The position numbers and the translations under genes were made by a program. This document shows positions 1 to 6,631 of a stretch of DNA of 9,744 bases, piece after piece (positions within the stretch are counted from its first letter, which is position 1; the number at the start of each line of letters is the position of its first letter). Where the stretch lies: the NCBI GenBank assembly GCA_031292735.1, contig JARLGP010000112.1, positions 1-9,744 on the forward strand, written 5' to 3'. The notes beneath the pieces were generated by a model, which saw only the letters and a list, made by a program, of their open reading frames with translations, made no database searches and was not told the DNA's origin. The DNA comes from Holophaga sp. GTDB taxonomy: Bacteria > Acidobacteriota > Holophagae > Holophagales > Holophagaceae.

Positions 1-562
1 GGATGGTGGTGCCGCGCTTGTTGATCTGGATGATCTTGTCGAAGATCTCGTCCACCAGCACCGGGGCCAGGCCCATGCTCGGCTCGTCCAGCAGCAGGAT
101 GTCGCCGCCGGTGATCATGGCCCGGCCCACGGCCAGCATCTGCTGCTCGCCGCCGGAAAGGGTGCCGCCCAGCTGGCCGATGCGCTCCTTGATGCGGGGC
201 AGCATCTCGAACACTTCTTCCATGCGCCGCTGAACCTCGGCCTTGCTCTTGACGGTCCATCCGGCCATCTCCAGGTTCTCCCGCACGGTGAGGGTCGGGA
301 AGATCTTCCGGCCTTCGGGAACGTGGGAGATGCCCATGGCCACCAGCTTGTGGGCCGGCATGCCGGTGATGTCCTGGTCCTTGAACATGACCTTGCCGGC
401 CGCCGGTTCCACCAGGCCGCTGATGGCCCGGAGGGTGGTGGTCTTGCCGGCGCCGTTCGCCCCGATCAGGGATACGATCTTGCCGTCCGGCACTTCGAAG
501 GAGACATCCGAAATGGCCGCGATCTGGCCATAGGTGACTTTGAGGTTGCTGACGCTTAGCAT
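1..562 (-). CDS. livF: LivF-like ABC transporter ATPase (partial, C-terminus off window)
   Basis: This is the second ATP-binding subunit of a branched-chain amino acid importer; it powers uptake on the cytoplasmic face together with LivG. The 187 codons in the window show Walker A GANGAGKT at residues 34-41, the LivF-typical VPEGRKIFPTLTV stretch at 81-93 after the Q-loop region, signature LSGGEQQ at 135-141, and Walker B LLLDEP at 156-161 followed by SMGLAP. The frame is still open at base 2, so the H-loop and about 45-50 C-terminal residues, judging by the usual length near 235, lie beyond the window. The ATG at 562-560 overlaps the last 7 bases of livG (ATGCTAA) and has a GGAAGG ribosome site 7 bases upstream inside livG, so translation is probably coupled. 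No substitution is seen in the visible catalytic motifs. Identity is confident from the motifs and the operon; the exact substrate is not visible. Confidence 0.95.
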   Translation of the reverse strand, partial: MLSVSNLKVTYGQIAAISDVSFEVPDGKIVSLIGANGAGKTTTLRAISGLVEPAAGKVMFKDQDITGMPAHKLVAMGISHVPEGRKIFPTLTVRENLEMAGWTVKSKAEVQRRMEEVFEMLPRIKERIGQLGGTLSGGEQQMLAVGRAMITGGDILLLDEPSMGLAPVLVDEIFDKIIQINKRGTTI

Positions 563-1341
563 ACGACCGCCTTCCGCCCGAGGTAGGCCTCAAGCACCTT
601 GACATCCTTGACCACGTCCTCGGGTTTGCCTTCGGCGATGGTCTCGCCGAAATCGATGACCTTCACCCGCTCGCAAATCCCGGTGACGAACTTCATATGG
701 TGTTCGATGAGGAAGATGGTGACCTTGAACTCGTCCCGCACCCGCCGGACCAGTTTCATGAGGTCCTCGGTCTCCTTGGGGTTCATGCCTGCCGCGGGCT
801 CGTCCAGCAGGATGAGCCTGGGCTTGGTGGCCAGGGCGCGGGCGATCTCCAGCCGGCGGAGTTCGCCGTAGGGCAGGTTCTTGGCGAAGTCGGTGGCGCG
901 GGCCTCGAGGTTCATCAGCTTGATGAGCTCCATGGTCTCGTGCATGACCACTTCCTGCTCCTTCATGAAATTGGGCAGGCGCAGGAACGACGAGAAGATG
1001 CCGGCCTTGGTGGTGAAGTGGCGGGCCACCCGGATGTTGTCGATCACGCTGAGGTTGCTGAAGATGCGGAGGTTCTGGAAGGTGCGGGCGATGCCCTTGT
1101 GGACGATCTTGTAGGGCTTCAGGCCGACGATGTCCTCGCCCTGGAACAGGATCTTGCCGTGGGTGGGCGTGTAGATCCCGGTGACCAGGTTGAAGGTGGT
1201 GGTCTTGCCGGAGCCGTTGGGCCCGATCAGGCCGTAGATGACCCCTTCGGGCACATCGTAGCTGAACTCGGAAACCGCCTTGAGGCCGCCGAAATAATGG
1301 GACATGCCCTGGATGGAAAGAACCGGGGTGGAATCGCTCAT
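556..1341 (-). CDS. livG: LivG-like branched-chain amino acid ABC transporter ATPase
   Basis: First ATP-binding subunit of the branched-chain amino acid importer, 261 residues, a normal length for LivG. Walker A GPNGSGKT lies at 40-47, the Q-loop is in ARTFQN (Gln89), the signature is LPYGELRRLEIARAL at 156-170, Walker B is LILLDEP at 176-182 with the LivG-style AAGMNP after it, and the H-loop His is at 214 in LIEHHM. The signature lacks the usual Ser and Gln of LSGGQ; I recall Pro at that place as tolerated in LivG, so I do not read it as inactive. The ATG at 1341-1339 shares ATGA with the livM stop and has GAGGAG 8 bases upstream. The gene ends in TAA inside the livF start. The long helical insert at about 110-135 after the Q-loop is also typical of LivG and distinguishes it from LivF. 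Confidence 0.96.
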   Translation of the reverse strand: MSDSTPVLSIQGMSHYFGGLKAVSEFSYDVPEGVIYGLIGPNGSGKTTTFNLVTGIYTPTHGKILFQGEDIVGLKPYKIVHKGIARTFQNLRIFSNLSVIDNIRVARHFTTKAGIFSSFLRLPNFMKEQEVVMHETMELIKLMNLEARATDFAKNLPYGELRRLEIARALATKPRLILLDEPAAGMNPKETEDLMKLVRRVRDEFKVTIFLIEHHMKFVTGICERVKVIDFGETIAEGKPEDVVKDVKVLEAYLGRKAVVC

Positions 1342-2333
1342 ACGTGCTTCTCCTCAATGATGAGGATCTTGGATTCGCGCATGCCCATGAACCCTTCGGT
1401 CTTGAACAGCATGATGAAGATCAGCAGGAGGGCGTAGATCACCATCGTCCACTCGGTGCCGATCGGGATGCCGACCGAGTCGCGGAGCCAGTCGATGCCC
1501 ACCCGCAAGCCCTCGGTGGCGAAGGTGAGGCTGAAGGCCGCGATGATGGAACCGGTCAGGGAGCCCATGCCGCCCGCATACACCATGATGAGCAGGATGC
1601 TGGAGGCGTAGAAGCCGTACTGGGTGGGATGGGCGATCTGCAGCAGGTGGGCCAGGAGGCCGCCCGCGATGCCGGCGAAGAAGGCGCCGATGACGAAGCC
1701 GAGCACCTTGTAGCGGGTGGTGTCCACCCCGACCAGCTCGGAGGCGAGTTCGTTGTCGCGGATGGAAAGCATCGCCCGGCCATGGGAGGACTGCACGATG
1801 TTGCGCAGCAGCACCATGGTGAGGAAGGTGAACACGAAGATGGTGGTGAACCCGGAGAACTTGGGAATGCCGAGCAGGCCTCGGGGGCCGCCCACGTAGG
1901 CGATGTTGTTGAGGATGGTGCGGATGATTTCACCGAACCCCAGGGTCATGATGGCAAGGTAGTCGCCCTTGAGCCGCAGGGACGGGAACCCGATGAGGAA
2001 GCCCACGATGGCCGCGCCGATGCCGCCGATGACGATCGCCGCGAGGAAGATCAGGTTGTCGGTGAAGACGTGGGGGCTCAGCTTGAAGACGAGGGTCGTG
2101 ATGGTGCCGGAGACGTAGGCCCCGACCGCCGCGAAGCCCATGTGGCCGAGGGAGAACTGCCCCACCACGCCGTTGATGAGGTTGAGGGTCGCCGCCAGGA
2201 TGACGAAGATGAGCGCGCGGTTGATGATCACCACGAAATAGCCGTTGAGGACGCCGGTGAGGATCAGGGCCTGGACGACCACGTAGAAGATGGCCGCGGC
2301 GAGCGTGAATTTGGGAAGTTTGAATGTCTTCAT
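1338..2333 (-). CDS. livM: LivM-like branched-chain amino acid ABC permease
   Basis: Inner-membrane permease of the branched-chain amino acid importer, 331 residues, pairing with LivH to form the channel. Hydrophobic segments run through most of the protein. Family landmarks are FSLGHMGFAAVGAY at 60-73, SLRLKGDYLAIMTLGFGEI at 118-136, the cytoplasmic coupling loop SIRDNELASELVGVD at 190-204 that contacts the ATPases, and YAGGMGSLTGSIIAA at 252-266. The C-terminal tail after residue 310 is charged (KTEGFMGMRESK). The ATG at 2333-2331 is supported by GGGGAAA about 8 bases upstream, which also contains the end of the livH stop codon; the gap to livH is only 10 bases. The stop TGA overlaps the livG start. 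Paired order and motifs make the identification firm; whether it prefers Leu/Ile/Val or other hydrophobic or acidic amino acids cannot be read from the sequence. Confidence 0.96.
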   Translation of the reverse strand: MKTFKLPKFTLAAAIFYVVVQALILTGVLNGYFVVIINRALIFVILAATLNLINGVVGQFSLGHMGFAAVGAYVSGTITTLVFKLSPHVFTDNLIFLAAIVIGGIGAAIVGFLIGFPSLRLKGDYLAIMTLGFGEIIRTILNNIAYVGGPRGLLGIPKFSGFTTIFVFTFLTMVLLRNIVQSSHGRAMLSIRDNELASELVGVDTTRYKVLGFVIGAFFAGIAGGLLAHLLQIAHPTQYGFYASSILLIMVYAGGMGSLTGSIIAAFSLTFATEGLRVGIDWLRDSVGIPIGTEWTMVIYALLLIFIMLFKTEGFMGMRESKILIIEEKHV

Positions 2334-2343
2334 GCCGTTTCCC

Positions 2344-3252
2344 CTAAATCTTATCGGCGGTCTTTTCGCCGAGAATGCCGTTCGGCCTCAGGAGGAGGAC
2401 GACGATAAGAATCACGAAGGCGATGCCTTCACCCAGGAGGGAATTGTAGGCGGTGGCGCAGGTTTCGGCGATGCCCATGATGAAGGCGCCCAGCACGGCT
2501 CCAGGCACGTTGCCGATGCCTCCGAGCACGGCGGCGATGAACGCCTTGAGGCCGGGCAGGATGCCCATGTAGGGCTGGATGCGCGGGTAGGTCAGCCCGG
2601 CCAGCAGGCCGGCCGCGCCGGCGAAACTGCCGCCGATCAGGAAGGTGAAGGCGATCACCTTCTCCACGTCGATGCCCATGAGCTTGGCGGCATCCTTGTC
2701 CTCGGAGACGGCGCGCATGGCCTTGCCCATGGGAGTGCGCTTGATCAGGAAGGTGAGGCCGATCATCAGCACGGCCGCGACCAGGAGGTCGATCATCACG
2801 TAGTTGGAGACCTGGGCCGAGCCGATGGTGAACATGTGCTTCTTGAGCAGTTCAGGGAAGCCGCGGGGCGAGGGCCCGATGAACGGGGTGGCCGAGAACA
2901 GGTACTCCAGCAGCATGGAGACGCCGATGGCGGTCACCAGGGAGGACAGCCTGGGCTTGTAGCGCAGCGGCTTGTAGGCGAACTGGTTGGAGAGCAGCGC
3001 CACGGCGCCGCCGCCGGCCATGGCCAGGATGAGCACCACGAAGGCGAGGCCGCCCCCCTGGGGCAGGAGGAAGTTGAAGATGTAGAAAGCGCCGTAGGCC
3101 GCATAGGCCCCGACCATGAAGAAGTCGCCGTGGGCGAAATTGATGAGGCGGACGATTCCGTAGACCATGGTGTAGCCAAGGGCGATCAACGCATAGATGG
3201 CGCCCAGTTGGAGACCGTTGACGATCTGCTGGAGGCTGAAGATAGAACCCAT
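2344..3252 (-). CDS. livH: LivH-like branched-chain amino acid ABC permease
   Basis: Inner-membrane permease partner of LivM, 302 residues from the chosen start. Landmarks are NGLQLGAIYALIALGYTMVY at 12-31, INFAHGDFFMVGAY at 37-50 (the FAHG motif of LivH), the coupling loop MRAVSEDKDAAKLMGID at 179-195, and AVLGGIGNVPGAVLGA at 241-256. About eight hydrophobic segments can be seen. The frame stays open to an ATG at 3294, but the start at 3252-3250 is preferred: it begins MGSIFSLQQIVNG, as family members do, and has a GAGGGG ribosome site with a 7-base spacer, whereas the 14 extra codons run through an intergenic hairpin and encode a proline- and arginine-rich tail. The gene ends in TAG, 10 bases before livM. 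It follows the binding-protein gene after 68 bases that contain a strong hairpin. Confidence 0.96.
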   Translation of the reverse strand: MGSIFSLQQIVNGLQLGAIYALIALGYTMVYGIVRLINFAHGDFFMVGAYAAYGAFYIFNFLLPQGGGLAFVVLILAMAGGGAVALLSNQFAYKPLRYKPRLSSLVTAIGVSMLLEYLFSATPFIGPSPRGFPELLKKHMFTIGSAQVSNYVMIDLLVAAVLMIGLTFLIKRTPMGKAMRAVSEDKDAAKLMGIDVEKVIAFTFLIGGSFAGAAGLLAGLTYPRIQPYMGILPGLKAFIAAVLGGIGNVPGAVLGAFIMGIAETCATAYNSLLGEGIAFVILIVVLLLRPNGILGEKTADKI

Positions 3253-3258
3253 AGGGTA

Positions 3259-3265
3259 TCCCCTC
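3259..3265 (-). promoter_or_regulatory. Ribosome binding site fixing the livH start
   Basis: On the minus strand GAGGGGA precedes the ATG at 3252 with a spacer of about 7 bases. It is the evidence for the 302-residue LivH over the longer reading from 3294. The site lies inside the second copy of a short direct repeat (3254-3268) and so could be drawn into alternative pairing with the upstream hairpin arm. Confidence 0.7.
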
Positions 3266-3275
3266 TCTTGGAAAG

Positions 3276-3297
3276 GGGGTGCCCTGGTGGGCACCCC
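3276..3297 (-). promoter_or_regulatory. Intergenic hairpin between binding-protein gene and livH
   Basis: A perfect 9-bp inverted repeat: on the minus strand GGGGTGCCC (3297-3289), loop ACCA, then GGGCACCCC (3284-3276). It starts 23 bases after the livK-like stop codon and ends 23 bases before the livH ATG. The base run after it is CTTTCC rather than a clean T tract, so it is a poor intrinsic terminator. In binding-protein transporter operons such a hairpin commonly protects the upstream message from 3' exonucleases or causes partial termination, giving more binding protein than permease. The structure is seen directly; its role is inferred. Confidence 0.75.
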
Positions 3298-3320
3298 TCT
3301 CTGGTTGGCAATTCCGCAGA

Positions 3321-4448
3321 TTACGGGTTGACGGTAGTCTTGAAGACCTGCTTGCCGCCCTTGATCTGAATGATGACGGCGGACTTCACGGGGTTGCGGT
3401 CGCCGTCGAACTTCACCTGGCCGGTGACGGTCTTGAGGTCGGTGTGCGCCAGGGCGTCCTTGATCTTGGCGCCGTCGGTGGATCCGGCGCGGGAGATGGC
3501 GTCCAGCATGATGTTGGTGGCGTCGTAGCCGAGCGCCGCCAGGGCGTCCGGAGCCGCGCCGTACTTGGCCTGGTAGCTCTTCACGAAGCTCTGCACCAGG
3601 GGCGAGGCGTCATCCTGGGAGTAGTGGTTGGTGAAGAAGCAGCCTTCGACCGCCGCGCCGCCCACTTCCATGAGCTTGGGGGAGTCCCAGCCGTCGCCGC
3701 CCACCAGCGGGCCCTTGAAGCCCAGTTCGCGGGCCTGCTTGGCGATCAGGGCCACGTCGTTGTAGTAGTCGGAGACGTAGAGCACATCGGGCTTGGCGCC
3801 CAGGATCTTGGTGAGCTGGGCCTTGAAGTCGGTGGTGCCGGTGGCGTGGCCTTCATAGCCGACCACTTCCCCGCCCAGGGAGGTGAACTTGGCCTTGAAG
3901 AACTCGGACAGGCCCTTGGTGTAGTCGTTGCCCACATCGAACAGGCAGCCGGCCTTCTTGGCCTTCAGGTCCTCGTACGCGAACTTGGCGCCCACCGTGC
4001 CCTGGAACGGATCGATGAAGCAGGCGCGGAAGATGTAGTCGCCCACCAGGGTGACCTTGGGGTTGGTGGAGGAGGTGGCGATCATGGGGATCTTGGCGTT
4101 CTGGCAGATGGGCGCGCCGGCCAGCGAAACCTTGGACATGACGGTGCCGACGATGGCCACCGACTTGTCCTGCTCGATCAGCTTGGTGAAGACGGTGGCG
4201 CCTTCCGCGGGGTCGCCCTTGTCGTCGGCGAAGGTCATCTTGACCTGCTTGCCCAGCACGCCGCCCTTGGCATTCCATTCCGCGACGGCCATGTCGTAGC
4301 CATTCTTGGTGGAAGCACCGAAGGTTGCCGCTTCGCCGGTGAGGGGGCCAACGCCGCCGATCTTGATTTCCTTGGCACCCTTGTCGCACGCCAAGAAGCT
4401 TCCTGCGAGAGCGACGGCGATGAATGCCGACACGAGGGACGATTTCAT
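3321..4448 (-). CDS. livK: Branched-chain amino acid ABC transporter substrate-binding lipoprotein (LivK/LivJ-like)
   Basis: Extracytoplasmic ligand-binding protein of the importer, 375 residues, of the type 1 periplasmic binding fold (Peripla_BP_6). The chosen start gives MKSSLVSAFIAVALAGSFLAC, a short signal sequence ending at Cys21; FLAC is a loose lipobox (Phe at -3), so lipid anchoring is likely but not certain. The mature part starts KEIKIGGVGPLTGEAATFG, the usual LivJ/LivK opening, followed by GYDMAVAEWNAKGGVLGK, then IVGTVMSKVSLAGAPICQ and PMIATSSTNP of the ligand cleft, PDVLYVSDYYNDVALIAKQA, and a C-terminal TGQVKFDGDRNPVKSAVIIQ typical of the family. The frame remains open 58 codons further upstream to 4622, but M59 is chosen because of the signal peptide and AGGAGG four bases before the ATG. 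The gene opens the operon, has its own promoter region, and ends in TAA before the intergenic hairpin. The substrate is most probably Leu/Ile/Val; related hydrophobic compounds are possible. Confidence 0.94.
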   Translation of the reverse strand: MKSSLVSAFIAVALAGSFLACDKGAKEIKIGGVGPLTGEAATFGASTKNGYDMAVAEWNAKGGVLGKQVKMTFADDKGDPAEGATVFTKLIEQDKSVAIVGTVMSKVSLAGAPICQNAKIPMIATSSTNPKVTLVGDYIFRACFIDPFQGTVGAKFAYEDLKAKKAGCLFDVGNDYTKGLSEFFKAKFTSLGGEVVGYEGHATGTTDFKAQLTKILGAKPDVLYVSDYYNDVALIAKQARELGFKGPLVGGDGWDSPKLMEVGGAAVEGCFFTNHYSQDDASPLVQSFVKSYQAKYGAAPDALAALGYDATNIMLDAISRAGSTDGAKIKDALAHTDLKTVTGQVKFDGDRNPVKSAVIIQIKGGKQVFKTTVNP

Positions 4449-4452
4449 GGTG

Positions 4453-4458
4453 CCTCCT
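4453..4458 (-). promoter_or_regulatory. Strong ribosome binding site of the livK-like gene
   Basis: A full AGGAGG on the minus strand lies four bases before the ATG at 4448-4446. It decides the start in favour of the reading with a signal peptide and against the 58-codon extension. It is the best match to the anti-Shine-Dalgarno sequence in the window, in keeping with high expression of a binding protein. Confidence 0.85.
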
Positions 4459-4484
4459 GAGACTTGCATTGTGAGGAAACGACA

Positions 4485-4542
4485 TGTCCAAGGTGCGGCG
4501 GCCTTCTCCCGGAGGGGCGTGGACCATCCCACAGCTTGGACA
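4485..4542 (-). promoter_or_regulatory. Structured 5' leader of the livK-like operon (inverted repeat)
   Basis: Within the untranslated leader, TGTCCAAG (4542-4535 on the minus strand) is matched by CTTGGACA (4492-4485), an 8-bp perfect inverted repeat that extends by a G-T and a C-G pair. It encloses 42 bases that can fold further, for example GTGG with CCAC and CTC with GAG. The element ends 36 bases before the start codon, leaving the ribosome site outside the stem. I do not recognise it as a named riboswitch or a leucine-type attenuator. It may be a protein- or metabolite-responsive leader, or only an RNA-stabilising fold. Confidence 0.4.
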
Positions 4543-4614
4543 CGGTGCGCGAAAAACCCATGTTTAGAAGGAAAACCAGAGAGAGAGCCACTCCAGCCGA
4601 GGTGTGTTTTCAGA

Positions 4615-4643
4615 ATTATCAACCAAAAGAAATTATTAGGAAA
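4615..4643 (-). promoter_or_regulatory. Candidate sigma-70-type promoter for the liv operon
   Basis: On the minus strand GATAAT (4620-4615) matches the -10 consensus at five of six bases, with TTTCCT (4643-4638) 17 bases upstream as a weak -35 (three of six). The surroundings (4612-4655) are strikingly AT-rich for this window, as expected for a promoter with upstream A/T tracts. Transcription would start near 4608 and give a leader of about 160 bases. The location is well supported by composition; the exact hexamers are a best guess, and an overlapping TATCTT or TAATAAT could serve instead. Confidence 0.5.
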
Positions 4644-4734
4644 GATAAAATTGGTCGCCCCACGCCTGCCCGCTTGTAGTGCAGGGTGTGTGATAGCTGT
4701 AACGGTCTCGAATGCAGTACTCCTTGGCTTCCCC

Positions 4735-5454
4735 TCACTCGTCCTTCAGGCCTTGCAGCCACTGTTCCACCAGGGCCGGCACCGTGATGGAAGCCGGACC
4801 CTGGCGCTTTTCCTTGAACCGGGAACTCACCAGCGACGGCTCCAGGTTGAGTTCCATGGTGTGCGTGCCGGGCCTGGTCAGGTCCACGAAACCGGCCGCG
4901 GGATAGACGTTGCCCGAGGTGCCCACGGCCAGGAACAGGTCGCAGCGCTCCAGCGCGTGCTGGATGCGCGGCATCTCCAGCGGCATCTCGCCGAACCAGA
5001 CGATGTGCGGCCGCAGCCCGCCCTTGCGGCCACACAGCGGGCAGGCCTGCGCGGGCGAGGTGTCGCCGGTCCAGGTCTGCACCGCGCCACAGCGCAGGCA
5101 GCGCACCTTGTGCAGTTCGCCGTGCATGTGGATGAGCTTCCTGCTGCCGGCCCGCTCGTGGAGATCGTCCACGTTCTGGGTGACCAGCAGGAACTCGCCG
5201 GGCCAATGCTGCTCCAGCCTGGCCAGGGCATCGTGGGCCGGGTTGGGCCTGGCCGATTGCAGCTGGGCCCTGCGCTCGTTATAGAACTGGTGCACCAGCT
5301 CCGGATTCCGCTGGAACCCTTCCGGGGTGGCCACGTCCTCCACTCGCTGGTTCTCCCACAGCCCTCCTGAATCGCGGAAGGTCTTGAGCCCGCTTTCGGC
5401 GGAAATGCCGGCTCCGGTGAGCACGACGATGGAGGATTTTGCGGAAAGATTCAT
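4735..5454 (-). CDS. cobB: CobB-type NAD-dependent protein deacylase (sirtuin)
   Basis: Removes acyl groups from protein lysines using NAD+, releasing nicotinamide and O-acyl-ADP-ribose; cytoplasmic. At 239 residues it has the compact bacterial sirtuin length. Visible motifs are [10 protein letters not shown] at 13-22 (NAD binding), TQNVDDLH at 92-99, the catalytic His111 in HMHGEL, zinc ligands Cys119, Cys122, Cys138 and Cys141, [24 protein letters not shown], and ELNLEPS near the end. Tyr58 and Arg61 (FYNERR) match the acyl-pocket pair that defines SIRT5/CobB-like desuccinylase and demalonylase activity beside deacetylation. The ATG at 5454-5452 has GGAG seven bases upstream and sits 20 bases after the stop of the flavin oxidoreductase gene, so the two are very probably co-transcribed. 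It is the last gene of the right-hand set. The family call is near certain; the in vivo targets are unknown. Confidence 0.95.
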   Translation of the reverse strand: MNLSAKSSIVVLTGAGISAESGLKTFRDSGGLWENQRVEDVATPEGFQRNPELVHQFYNERRAQLQSARPNPAHDALARLEQHWPGEFLLVTQNVDDLHERAGSRKLIHMHGELHKVRCLRCGAVQTWTGDTSPAQACPLCGRKGGLRPHIVWFGEMPLEMPRIQHALERCDLFLAVGTSGNVYPAAGFVDLTRPGTHTMELNLEPSLVSSRFKEKRQGPASITVPALVEQWLQGLKDE

Positions 5455-5474
5455 GGCTCAGCTCCGGGACAAGG

Positions 5475-6587
5475 TCACACGGCCGCGTTCACCGAACATT
5501 TGATCGGCCCTTTGCGGATCGCGGCAAAACAGGCCAGGCATTCCTTGCATGGATGGATGTCGGCATCCCGGCCGGCGAGCAGCTTCTCGGCGGCCATGGG
5601 ATCGGCGATCAGGGGCCGGGCCAGGGCCACCAGGTCGGCCTGGTCCCGGTCCAGCACGGCCTGGGCCGCGCCGGGTTCGGCCAGCTTGCCCACGGTGATG
5701 ACCGGGATGCGCACGGCCGCGTGGATCCGTCCGGCGGAAACGCCGAAGATGCCGCCCGGCGCGCCCTTGGGCGGCAGCGAGCTGGAAATGAGGTAGGGCT
5801 GGCCATGCCATTCCCCCACGGAGGACTGGCCGATGCCCGAGAGATTCAGGACGTCCACCCCGGCCGCTTCCAGGGCCTGGGCGAAGAAGATCGAGTCCTC
5901 GGTGCTCATGCCCCCTTCCAGGTTCTCCTGGGAGTGCATCCGGCAGAAGATCGGGTAGTCCGGACCCACGGCCCGGCGCACCGCCTTCACCACTTCCACC
6001 GGGAACCGCGACCGGCCGGCCAGGTCTCCGCCCCAGTGGTCGGTACGGTGGTTGGTGTACGGGGACAGGAACTGGGAGAGCAGGTAGTAATGGGCGGCAT
6101 GCACCTCCACCCCGTCGAAGCCGGCCTTGGCGGCGCGGCGCGCGGCCCGGGCGAAGGCCTCGATGATGCCCTGGATTTCCGGCTCGGTCAGCGCCCGGGG
6201 CGGCGGCCCCGGCAGGAGCGCCACGGGGGAGACGCCGACCCGCTCCTGGGCCGGGTCCTCGCGGTAGGCGCGGCCACCTCCATGGACAAGCTGCAGCACC
6301 GCGGGCACACCCTGGGCCTGGATGCCCTGGGCCAGCCGCGCCAGGCCGGCCACCTGGGCGTCATCCCAGATGCCCAGCAGCCGTTCCAGGATCAGGGCGT
6401 CCGGAGCCACGGCGCAGGCCTCCACCACCACCAGCCCCACGCCGCTCTGCGCATGCTGCACGTACCAGTCGATCTGGGCCTGGCTGGGCGCGAAGTCCTC
6501 GGCCAGCCCGGTCACCATGGGCGCCATCACCAGCCGGTTGCGCAGTTGCATGCCTTTGACGTGGAAGGATTGGGACAAGGTAGGCAT
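5475..6587 (-). CDS. NADH:flavin oxidoreductase, Old Yellow Enzyme family, with C-terminal Fe-S motif
   Basis: FMN-dependent reductase of the OYE/2,4-dienoyl-CoA reductase type, 370 residues, cytoplasmic. The TIM-barrel markers are NRLVMAPM at 17-24, QLVHGGGR at 99-106, GFDGVEVHAAHYYLLSQFLS at 157-176 with the active-site pair His163/His166, SPYTNHRTDHWGGDLAGRSR, and the phosphate-binding ALARPLIADP at 321-330. At the C-terminus Cys347, Cys350, Cys353 and Cys364 form a C-x2-C-x2-C-x10-C cluster expected to bind a 4Fe-4S centre. The protein stops six residues later, so the FAD/NAD domain of full-length dienoyl-CoA reductases (about 650 residues) is absent; an external electron donor or direct NAD(P)H use is implied. 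The start at 6587 has GGGAG five bases upstream. It lies 44 bases after the decarboxylase gene and 20 before cobB. The substrate (enone, dienoyl-CoA or other unsaturated compound) cannot be told. Confidence 0.9.
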   Translation of the reverse strand: MPTLSQSFHVKGMQLRNRLVMAPMVTGLAEDFAPSQAQIDWYVQHAQSGVGLVVVEACAVAPDALILERLLGIWDDAQVAGLARLAQGIQAQGVPAVLQLVHGGGRAYREDPAQERVGVSPVALLPGPPPRALTEPEIQGIIEAFARAARRAAKAGFDGVEVHAAHYYLLSQFLSPYTNHRTDHWGGDLAGRSRFPVEVVKAVRRAVGPDYPIFCRMHSQENLEGGMSTEDSIFFAQALEAAGVDVLNLSGIGQSSVGEWHGQPYLISSSLPPKGAPGGIFGVSAGRIHAAVRIPVITVGKLAEPGAAQAVLDRDQADLVALARPLIADPMAAEKLLAGRDADIHPCKECLACFAAIRKGPIKCSVNAAV

Positions 6588-6631
6588 GACATCTCCCGGG
6601 GCGGCGCGCCTCTTTTCATTTTAAGCAACGC

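Larger units (their letters stand above)
3254..3302 (-). repeat. Imperfect direct repeat spanning the hairpin and the livH ribosome site
   Basis: On the minus strand AGAGAGGGGTGCCC (3302-3289) recurs as AGAGAGGGGATACCC (3268-3254). The first copy holds the 5' arm of the intergenic hairpin; the second holds the livH ribosome site. The 3' hairpin arm can pair with either copy: nine continuous pairs with the first, or three plus four G-C pairs around a small internal loop with the second. This could be a by-product of a local duplication or a translational control element. Confidence 0.55.
4449..4734. other. Intergenic region between cobB and the livK-like gene
   Basis: This 286-bp stretch is the longest without a real gene. 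It holds the AT-rich promoter region and the structured leader listed separately, plus a short CT-rich run (about 4580-4590). I found no rho-independent terminator after the cobB stop: no stem followed by a T run is visible, so some read-through from the upstream genes into the liv operon is possible. A 38-codon open frame (4561-4445) ends on the livK start codon but lacks a ribosome site. Confidence 0.7.

Noticed and set aside
3253..3294. 14-codon upstream extension of livH
   Set aside because: It crosses the intergenic hairpin, encodes a tail unlike LivH proteins, and a ribosome site is well placed for the ATG at 3252.
4449..4622. 58-codon upstream extension of the livK-like gene
   Set aside because: It would bury the signal peptide, runs through the AT-rich promoter region and the leader inverted repeat, and the AGGAGG site points to the ATG at 4448.
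4660..4734. Search for a transcription terminator after cobB
   Set aside because: The T-rich stretch downstream (4625-4650) is not preceded by a convincing stem, so I do not annotate a terminator.
6603..6610. Palindrome GGCGCGCC between the decarboxylase and flavin oxidoreductase genes
   Set aside because: An 8-base G/C palindrome is expected by chance at this base composition, and no second copy or flanking symmetry suggests an operator.
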